Of a DNA stretch of 6,934 bases, positions 1-3,930 are shown piece after piece. The stretch covers positions 1-6,934 of the forward strand of contig CAMFKC010000120.1 in the NCBI GenBank assembly GCA_945956975.1, read 5' to 3'. The stretch comes from an uncultured Methylocystaceae bacterium (GTDB lineage Bacteria; Pseudomonadota; Alphaproteobacteria; Rhizobiales; Beijerinckiaceae). The notes beneath the pieces are model-generated. The model searched no databases, had not been told where the DNA came from, and saw only the letters and a list, made by a program, of their open reading frames with translations. Within the stretch, counting starts at the first letter, position 1. Each line of letters opens with the position of its first letter. Both the position numbers and the translations under genes were made by a program.

Positions 1-2
1 CG

Positions 3-41
3 GCGACCTCGCGTGCGCTGAAGGAGAAGCGGCGGCGCTGA
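3..41 (+). CDS. Possible 3' end of a plus-strand gene (partial)
   Basis: The third plus-strand frame reads twelve residues, ending in a basic tail (LKEKRRR), before a TGA at 39-41. The stop lies three bases before the end of the convergent minus-strand gene, which is typical tight tail-to-tail packing, and the charged helical tail looks protein-like. The 5' part is outside the window, so no function can be given. The other two plus frames do not give a better alternative. This is an inference from spacing and composition only. Confidence 0.35.
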   Translation, partial: ATSRALKEKRRR

Positions 42-44
42 GCG

Positions 45-623
45 TCAGTCGTTGCACGCGGCGGGCGCGACGCCCCGCCAATCGGCCATCCCGACGGGGC
101 CGCCGACATTGCCGACCGGCCTCCCGTTTTTCACGCCCTTGCCGGTCAGGAAATTGACGTCGCAGATGGAGAACCTCTCGGGCTTGTCCGCATTTTCCGG
201 TCCGGTGATGCTGCTCGTGCGCTGCGTGTAGCCGGCGACGACGAAAGCCTTGTTGCGGTAGACGATCGTCACCGTCGCCTTCGACATCGGCGGATGCCAG
301 TCGTTGACGAGATCGATCATGATCGCGCCCTTCTGCCCGATGCGCAGGCTTGCATTGCCGCAGGCGCCGCCGCCCGTCAGCACGCCCTCCTTGAACAGGT
401 CCGGCGTGGTCGGCTGTGGCGCGGGGTGGCGCAGGTAGACGTAGAGATCGAAACGGCAGGAGCCGTCGCCGCGATCGAGCACGGCATGGTCGGGATCGCG
501 CGACGCGTCGCCATCGGCGAAGAAGGGCGCGGCGGCCACGATCTTGTCGTAGGCGCGCGGTTCGGCAGCGGCGGGCGACAGGGCTGCGAGCGCGAGAAGC
601 GGGGCGAAGAGGACAGACTTCAT
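45..623 (-). CDS. Small secreted protein of unknown function, four cysteines
   Basis: This encodes a 192-residue protein with a classic Sec signal peptide: MKS, a hydrophobic stretch at about 4-16, and a likely cleavage after AAA at residues 18-20. It therefore probably works in the periplasm or outside the cell. The mature part has four cysteines (C56, C88, C154, C190), an even number that would suit two disulfides. I recognise no domain or catalytic motif. The start at 621-623 is chosen because the signal peptide begins there and a GGAG ribosome binding site lies about six bases upstream. The open frame runs on to 809, but that extension is arginine-rich and crosses the moxR promoter region. 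It is divergent from moxR, but nothing ties the two functionally. Confidence 0.8.
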   Translation of the reverse strand: MKSVLFAPLLALAALSPAAAEPRAYDKIVAAAPFFADGDASRDPDHAVLDRGDGSCRFDLYVYLRHPAPQPTTPDLFKEGVLTGGGACGNASLRIGQKGAIMIDLVNDWHPPMSKATVTIVYRNKAFVVAGYTQRTSSITGPENADKPERFSICDVNFLTGKGVKNGRPVGNVGGPVGMADWRGVAPAACND

Positions 624-789
624 GGCGGCTCCGGGACGCCGGCGATCATACCCGCCCCGCCGCCCGCGCGGGTGCGCCGGCGCACCCGACCCGAGCGCCT
701 CCCTGGAGCGCGCGACCCATGCGTCCGCCGCGGCTTGCCCCTTTCTGCGGCCCCGTTTAATCTCACGATTAAACACCCAAGGGAACGTC
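624..789. promoter_or_regulatory. Divergent promoter region between the secreted-protein gene and moxR
   Basis: These 166 bases separate two divergently transcribed starts, so promoters for both directions should lie here. I see no convincing -35/-10 pair. The moxR-proximal end changes from GC-rich to AT-rich and contains a perfect inverted repeat (listed separately) followed by an AAGGGAA ribosome binding site at about 779-785. Confidence 0.55.
755..774. promoter_or_regulatory. Perfect 8-bp inverted repeat, candidate operator or leader hairpin of moxR
   Basis: The arms GTTTAATC (755-762) and GATTAAAC (767-774) are exact reverse complements separated by TCAC. The element is AT-rich in a very GC-rich background and ends four bases before the AAGGGAA ribosome binding site of moxR. 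It could be a dimeric repressor site or, if transcribed, a hairpin beside the ribosome binding site. It resembles the CtrA TTAA-N7-TTAA box, but here the spacing between TTAA cores is eight. Which protein binds, if any, is unknown. Confidence 0.5.
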
Positions 790-1632
790 ATGCGCTTTAC
801 CGGAACCAAGGACTACGTCGCGACCGAAGACCTCAAGGTCGCCGTCAACGCGGCCATCGTGCTCGAACGCCCGCTGCTCGTGAAGGGCGAGCCCGGCACC
901 GGCAAAACCGTGCTGGCGGAAGAGGTCGCCAAGGCGCTGGGCGCGCCGCTGCTGACCTGGCACATCAAGTCCACGACCAAGGCGCAGCAGGGCCTCTACG
1001 AATATGACGCTGTCTCCCGCCTGCGCGATTCGCAGCTCGGCGATCCGCGCGTGAGCGACATCAACAACTACATCAAGCGCGGCAAGATGTGGGAGGCCTT
1101 CGCCTCCGAGCAGCGCCCGGTGCTGCTGATCGACGAGATCGACAAGGCCGACATCGAATTCCCGAACGACCTGCTGCTCGAACTCGACCGCATGGAATTC
1201 CATGTCTACGAGACCGGCCAGACCATTCGCGCGGCCAAGCGCCCGATCGTGATGATCACCTCCAACAACGAGAAGGAACTGCCGGACGCCTTCCTGCGCC
1301 GCTGCTTCTTCCACTACATCAAGTTCCCCGACGCCGACACGATGGAGCAGATCGTCGACGTCCACTTCCCCGGCATCAAGAAGCGTCTCGTGGAAGAGGC
1401 GCTGCGCATCTTCTTCGAAGTGCGCGACGTGCCGGGCCTGAAGAAGAAGCCCTCGACGTCCGAACTGCTCGACTGGCTGAAGCTGCTGCTCAACGAGGAC
1501 ATCGGCCCCGAGACGCTGCGCGAGCGCGACCCGAAGAAGCTCATCCCGCCGCTGCACGGCGCGCTGCTCAAGAACGAGCAGGATGTGCATCTGTTCGAGC
1601 GGCTGGCGTTTTTGAATCGGCGGGAGAGGTGA
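790..1632 (+). CDS. MoxR-family AAA+ ATPase
   Basis: This encodes a 280-residue AAA+ ATPase of the MoxR group. Such proteins are thought to act as chaperone-like ATPases that mature or remodel protein complexes in the cytoplasm, usually with a von Willebrand factor A (VWA) partner. Visible motifs are Walker A GEPGTGKT (33-40), Walker B VLLIDEID (111-118), sensor 1 in ITSNN (156-160) and the following ELPDAFLRRC (163-172) with its conserved arginines. The C-terminal 90 residues form the helical lid region. The start at 790 fits the family N-terminus and has AAGGGAA about five bases upstream; the open frame further upstream is low-complexity and crosses the inverted repeat. The length matches the short MoxR proteins usually encoded before a CoxE-like VWA gene, but here the downstream DNA is a repeat-bounded pseudogene. 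The substrate is therefore unknown. Confidence 0.93.
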   Translation: MRFTGTKDYVATEDLKVAVNAAIVLERPLLVKGEPGTGKTVLAEEVAKALGAPLLTWHIKSTTKAQQGLYEYDAVSRLRDSQLGDPRVSDINNYIKRGKMWEAFASEQRPVLLIDEIDKADIEFPNDLLLELDRMEFHVYETGQTIRAAKRPIVMITSNNEKELPDAFLRRCFFHYIKFPDADTMEQIVDVHFPGIKKRLVEEALRIFFEVRDVPGLKKKPSTSELLDWLKLLLNEDIGPETLRERDPKKLIPPLHGALLKNEQDVHLFERLAFLNRRER

Positions 1633-1639
1633 TCGCTGA

Positions 1640-1722
1640 GATGGGCGTGCCCGCAACCTTCATCCTGAGGAGCGATGCGTAGCATCGCGGCTCGAAGGAT
1701 GGCCGCATGACGGGCGCCCATC
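1640..1722. repeat. Extended hairpin enclosing palindromic repeat copy 1, possible moxR terminator
   Basis: GATGGGCGTGCCCG (1640-1653) pairs, with a two-base gap, with CGGGCGCCCATC (1711-1722). Together they enclose the palindromic repeat at 1661-1701, giving a nested foldback that begins eight bases after the moxR stop. It could terminate or stabilise the moxR transcript, although no clear U-tract follows the stem. Confidence 0.5.
1661..1701 (+). repeat. Palindromic (REP-like) repeat, copy 1
   Basis: The outer arms CATCCT (1661-1666) and AGGATG (1696-1701) are exact reverse complements. The inner stem GCGATGC (1672-1678) and GCATCGC (1682-1688) closes a GTA loop. The ends match copy 2 at 2011-2050, which is in the opposite orientation, while the inner stem is different. 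I recognise the consensus as a dispersed intergenic repeat of Rhizobiales genomes from general knowledge; genome copy number cannot be judged here. Confidence 0.75.
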
Positions 1723-2021
1723 TTTATTTTTACTTTGCGCGGATGGGAGCCACTACACCGGTGTAACGCACCGCGATCCCGGTGAGCGAGAGCCAGCACA
1801 ATCAGGGGCTGGATCGCTCCGCGTGGACTTTCCTTGGTCGGCCCGTTCGCCTTGTCTGGAGTGAATATTTCGAGCGCATCGATCAAGCGATTGCGACAGA
1901 GCGCCGTATCAAGGGTTTGGTCCCGCGCGAAAAAGGAAGCGCTTGTTGGTCGCGACTACCACGCACTGCCGGCCCTTTCGGCCCGGCGCGTCGCGCCAGC
2001 GTGATGCGGCCATCCTTCGAG
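1691..2021. mobile_element. Candidate palindrome-flanked GIY-YIG element bounded by an 18-bp exact inverted repeat
   Basis: CTCGAAGGATGGCCGCAT at 1691-1708 recurs exactly inverted at 2004-2021. The repeats belong to the two palindromic units at 1661-1701 and 2011-2050. The space between them is filled almost completely by one broken GIY-YIG nuclease gene, whose presumed ATG (1707) and TGA (2002-2004) touch the two repeat copies. The layout resembles a REP-flanked RAYT transposase, with a GIY-YIG nuclease in its place. Mobility is inferred: no target-site duplication was identified, and the outer limits may be 1661 and 2053. Confidence 0.5.
1707..2004 (+). pseudogene. Frameshifted GIY-YIG endonuclease (COG2827/YhbQ-like)
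   Basis: Joining three frames restores an almost full-length GIY-YIG nuclease of about 99 codons. The parts are MTGAHLYFYF (1707-1736), ADGSHYTGVTHRDP (1739-1780), then VSESQHNQGLDR through ERRIKG (1782-1916), and WSRAKKEALVGRDYH onward to a TGA at 2002-2004 (frame from 1918). YFYF and YTG fit the GIY and YIG motifs. The segments HNQGLDRSAWTF, PVRLVWSE and IATERRIKG followed by WSRAKKEAL are typical of the small single-domain COG2827 family. Breaks lie near 1737 (apparent loss of several bases), near 1781, and at about 1916-1918, where one extra T seems present. Because all pieces are in order with family-like sequence, decay looks recent. Sequencing error is unlikely to explain three breaks. 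The exact start is uncertain. Confidence 0.75.
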
Positions 2022-2050
2022 ACGCGGCCTTTCGGCCACTCCTCACGATG
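2011..2050 (-). repeat. Palindromic (REP-like) repeat, copy 2, inverted relative to copy 1
   Basis: CATCCT (2011-2016) faces ACGATG (2045-2050), with one mismatch in the outer stem. The inner GGCC-TTTC-GGCC (2026-2037) forms a short stem and loop. Read in reverse complement, the first twelve bases match copy 1 at 11 of 12 positions, and the other end matches it across the 18-bp repeat plus ACG. The unit lies 27 bases downstream of the stress-protein stop on that gene's transcript, so it could also form a 3' hairpin for it. Confidence 0.7.
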
Positions 2051-2077
2051 AGGCTCGTCGTTGAGGCAATTTCTCAC

Positions 2078-2503
2078 CTACTCTCGCACCACCAGCACCG
2101 AACAGGTCGCGTGCCGCACCACGGTCGTCGCGTTAGACCCCAGCAGATAGGTCGACATCGCCGGCCGGTGCGAGCCGATCACCACGAGGTCCGCGCCCCA
2201 GTCTTTGGCCTCGGCCAGGATTTCCGGATAGACGCCGCCGATGCGCACCACGCTCGACAGGCGGTCGGCGGGCAGGTTCACGGTCGCCAGCATTTCGGCC
2301 AGCGCCTTCTCGGCGTTCGCCTTCTGCTGCGCGTCGAAGTCGGCGGGCACGTAGTCCATGAAGGTCGCCGGCAGCAGCGATTGCACGTTGATCAGACGCA
2401 CGCGGCCACCCGCGACATTGGCGAATTCCACTGCAGCGCGGATAGCGGGCTGGGCGGGGGCGGGTTCGGCGAGGTCGACGGGGGCGAGAATGGATTTGAA
2501 CAT
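2078..2503 (-). CDS. Universal stress protein, UspF/UspG type
   Basis: This encodes a 141-residue single-domain universal stress protein, a cytoplasmic nucleotide-binding alpha/beta protein linked to survival under starvation, low oxygen or other stress. The N-terminus has the usual FKSILAPVDL strand and acidic loop. The C-terminal nucleotide-binding region reads VVIGSHRPAMSTYLLGSNA (108-125), followed by TTVVRHATCSVLVVR (126-140). The GSHRP form, with Arg where classic ATP-binding members have GxxG, together with YLLGSNA is typical of E. coli UspF and UspG. Length is normal for the family. The start at 2501-2503 gives the standard N-terminus and has AAAAGGA about six bases upstream. A possible FixK/FNR-type box lies about 70 bases upstream. 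The gene stands alone between the GIY-YIG remnant and a divergent gene pair. Confidence 0.92.
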   Translation of the reverse strand: MFKSILAPVDLAEPAPAQPAIRAAVEFANVAGGRVRLINVQSLLPATFMDYVPADFDAQQKANAEKALAEMLATVNLPADRLSSVVRIGGVYPEILAEAKDWGADLVVIGSHRPAMSTYLLGSNATTVVRHATCSVLVVRE

Positions 2504-2823
2504 GGCCGGTCCTTTTCTGTTTCCTGCCCGATGCGAGCCTGAAGGCTAGGCGCGCCGCGCATGTCGCGCGTTGCGACGGATCAACCGACGCTGCGTGCGC
2601 GCGGCCGTGAGAGCCCAACTCGCAGCTCGCCGATGTGTTCGCGCCAGCCTTCATGGGCAGGATCGCCGATAAGCCCCCTGCGCCGCAACCCGTTCTCGAA
2701 GCAGACGTCGGCTGCAACTTGCCGGCCCCTGGCGCCCTTCGTCTGATCCTCCCGGCCCGCGCATACGTAAAGGCCAGTGAGACGATTTGCGGGCGTCCGC
2801 CCGACCCGACTGTAGAGCCGCAT
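2504..2823. other. Intergenic region between divergent uspA-type and DCC genes
   Basis: These 320 bases hold no gene I can support. A minus-strand open frame of 80 codons (2581-2823) fills most of it. Its first codon lies in the CATATG at 2821-2826, which also holds the DCC start on the other strand. Its product matches no family I know, and a remnant gene cannot be excluded. Promoters for both flanking genes must lie here, and a FixK/FNR-like box at 2571-2584 is the only recognisable site. AGCCTGAAGGCT at 2536-2547 is a short palindrome of doubtful meaning. Confidence 0.5.
2571..2584 (-). promoter_or_regulatory. Possible FixK/FNR-type box upstream of the stress-protein gene
   Basis: On the minus strand this reads TTGATCCGTCGCAA. 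The FNR/FixK consensus is TTGAT-N4-ATCAA; the left half is exact and the right half keeps three of five bases. Its centre is about 74 bases upstream of the start codon. With class II spacing (-41.5) it would place transcription start near 2536 and leave a leader of about 33 bases. Usp genes are known FNR/FixK targets in several proteobacteria. One degenerate half-site makes this tentative. Confidence 0.3.
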
Positions 2824-3228
2824 ATGACCGATCCACGCGCTCCCACGACCATCTTCTTCGATGGGTCATGCCCGCTCTGCCGCGCGGAAATCGGCCTGTA
2901 CGCGCGGCAGGACGCGTCCGGCGCCTTGCGCCTCGTCGATGTCTCGGCGCCCGACGCTTGCATGCCGCCGGGGCTCGACCGCGGGCAGGCGATGGCTCGC
3001 TTCCATGTCATGGATGCAGATGGTCGGCTGATGTCGGGCGCGCGCGCGTTCGGCGCGGTGTGGCGGCGGCTGCCGCGCTGGCGCTGGGCCGGGCGTGTGG
3101 CGCAATGGCGTCCGGCGGAAGTGGTTCTCGAGATTGGATATTGGGCTTTTCTCAAGCTGCGGCCGGCGCTCGTCCGCGCTTTCGTTGTCGTCTCCCGGGG
3201 CGGGTCGCATGTCGATGCCGCACGCTGA
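2824..3228 (+). CDS. DCC-family thiol-disulfide oxidoreductase-like protein (DUF393)
   Basis: This encodes a 134-residue protein of the DCC family (Pfam DUF393), named for its conserved Asp-x-x-Cys-x-x-Cys. The motif is seen as FFDGSCPLC (11-19), with D13, C16 and C19. The family has a predicted thioredoxin-like fold and is thought to be redox active, but no substrate is established. The central ARFHVMDADGRLMSGARAF (58-76) and the following WRRLP are also typical of the family. The start at 2824 is chosen because the DCC motif sits about ten residues from the N-terminus in relatives. The frame is open back to 2635, but that part is unlike the family. No strong ribosome binding site is seen. 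The 3' end overlaps the DUF3429 gene by 20 bases, which suggests co-transcription and translational coupling. Confidence 0.88.
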   Translation: MTDPRAPTTIFFDGSCPLCRAEIGLYARQDASGALRLVDVSAPDACMPPGLDRGQAMARFHVMDADGRLMSGARAFGAVWRRLPRWRWAGRVAQWRPAEVVLEIGYWAFLKLRPALVRAFVVVSRGGSHVDAAR

Positions 3229-3676
3229 CCTTTCGAACGGCGCCTTCTGGCGCGACCTCGCGTCCGCGCCGCCGGCCGCGCTGGCGCTCGGATTTCTCGG
3301 ACTGGCGCCTTTTTTCGCGGCTGCCGCAATGCTTGTCCTGGCACCGGCGCAACGCGACGCCGCTATGCTTGCGCTGCTCGCCTATGGCGCCGTCATCCTG
3401 TCGTTTCTCGGCGGCGTGCGCTGGGGGCTCGCCATCGCCGGGGCGGCGGGCGACCGCCTGTTCTGGCCTCTGCTCGTCAGCATCGCGCCGAGCCTGATCG
3501 GCTGGGCCGCAGTCCTGATCGGCGCGCGCGCAGGCCTGGCTCTGCTGGCTGCAGGCCTCGCCGTCCTGCTTCTCGCCGACTGGCGTCTCGCCTCGGCGCC
3601 CGCCTGGTATCGCGCATTGCGCGTTCCCTTGTCGGCGGGCGCCATTGCGAGCCTGGCGTTGGGCGCGCTGATCTGA
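3209..3676 (+). CDS. DUF3429 integral membrane protein
   Basis: This encodes a 155-residue, very hydrophobic protein matching DUF3429. The family signature YGAVILSFLGGVRWG (59-73) is clear. About five membrane segments can be placed, at roughly 22-45, 52-70, 84-105, 107-124 and 138-155, so it sits in the inner membrane. No function is established for the family. Two starts are possible: ATG at 3209, used here, or ATG at 3215 giving a protein two residues shorter. Both overlap the end of the DCC gene, so expression is probably coupled to it. Pairing with a redox-type DCC protein hints at a shared envelope or membrane job, but that is inference. Confidence 0.88.
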   Translation: MSMPHADLSNGAFWRDLASAPPAALALGFLGLAPFFAAAAMLVLAPAQRDAAMLALLAYGAVILSFLGGVRWGLAIAGAAGDRLFWPLLVSIAPSLIGWAAVLIGARAGLALLAAGLAVLLLADWRLASAPAWYRALRVPLSAGAIASLALGALI

Positions 3677-3721
3677 CTGGCGCGGATTCGCGTTTCGGCG
3701 GCGAGCCGTGTTCGATTTGCG

Positions 3722-3865
3722 TCAGCGCGCCGGCGTATAGGGCGAAGGCGGCTCGCCCCCGGCGATGCCGCCGCCGCGCGCGGAGGGATCCGGCATTTGC
3801 GCCTCATTGACGCTCATGCAGCCGGCGACGGCGAGCATGAGAAAAAGCGAAATGACGACGCGCAT
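3722..3865 (-). CDS. 47-residue predicted lipoprotein
   Basis: This short frame encodes a charged start (MR), a hydrophobic stretch and a canonical lipobox VAGC (13-16), so it should be cut before C16 and lipid-anchored. Met follows the cysteine rather than Asp, which favours the outer membrane by the E. coli rule. The mature part is only 32 residues, rich in Gly, Pro and Ser (GGGIAGGEPPSPYTPAR at the end), with no domain. A GGGAG ribosome binding site lies about nine bases before the ATG. It starts 65 bases after the channel stop on the same strand and may be the last gene of the alaS operon. It converges on the DUF3429 gene with 45 bases between stops. Small lipoproteins of this sort are often missed by annotation. 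Confidence 0.72.
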   Translation of the reverse strand: MRVVISLFLMLAVAGCMSVNEAQMPDPSARGGGIAGGEPPSPYTPAR

Positions 3866-3909
3866 GTGTCTTGCTCCCGAGGTTCAGCTTTGCGTAGGGC
3901 AGAGCGGCG

Positions 3910-3930
3910 GCCCGCGCAAGCGCGCCGGGC
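3910..3930 (-). terminator. GC-rich hairpin just after the channel stop codon
   Basis: On the minus-strand transcript GCCCG-G-CGC pairs with GCGCGGGC around a four-base loop, with a single bulged G, directly after the channel stop. There is no U-tract, so it is not a classic intrinsic terminator. It could be a partial attenuator or a stabilising 3' hairpin between the channel and the lipoprotein gene. Confidence 0.3.

Noticed and set aside
757..772. CtrA binding site upstream of moxR
   Set aside because: The two TTAA cores are separated by eight bases instead of seven, and the perfect dyad fits a different dimeric factor or a hairpin at least as well.
294..1007. A 237-codon plus-strand frame across the secreted-protein gene and the start of moxR
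   Set aside because: It is antisense to one supported gene and out of frame with the next, with low-complexity basic sequence.
769..1656. A 295-codon minus-strand frame opposite moxR
   Set aside because: It is antisense to a clear MoxR gene, has no family-like motif, and spans moxR almost exactly, as expected of a shadow frame at high GC.
1985..1997. GGCGCG-T-CGCGCC palindrome as a separate regulatory site
   Set aside because: The one-base loop cannot form a good hairpin, and it lies within the C-terminal codons of the nuclease remnant in a GC-rich context, so chance is sufficient.
1883..2077. A 64-codon minus-strand frame between usp and the nuclease remnant
   Set aside because: It is the reverse strand of the GIY-YIG remnant and repeat copy 2. 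The nuclease reading on the plus strand explains the sequence.
2133..3344. A 403-codon minus-strand frame
   Set aside because: It crosses the stress-protein gene in another frame, the intergenic region and the antisense of the DCC and DUF3429 genes. Its composition is Arg/Ala-rich, without a coherent domain.
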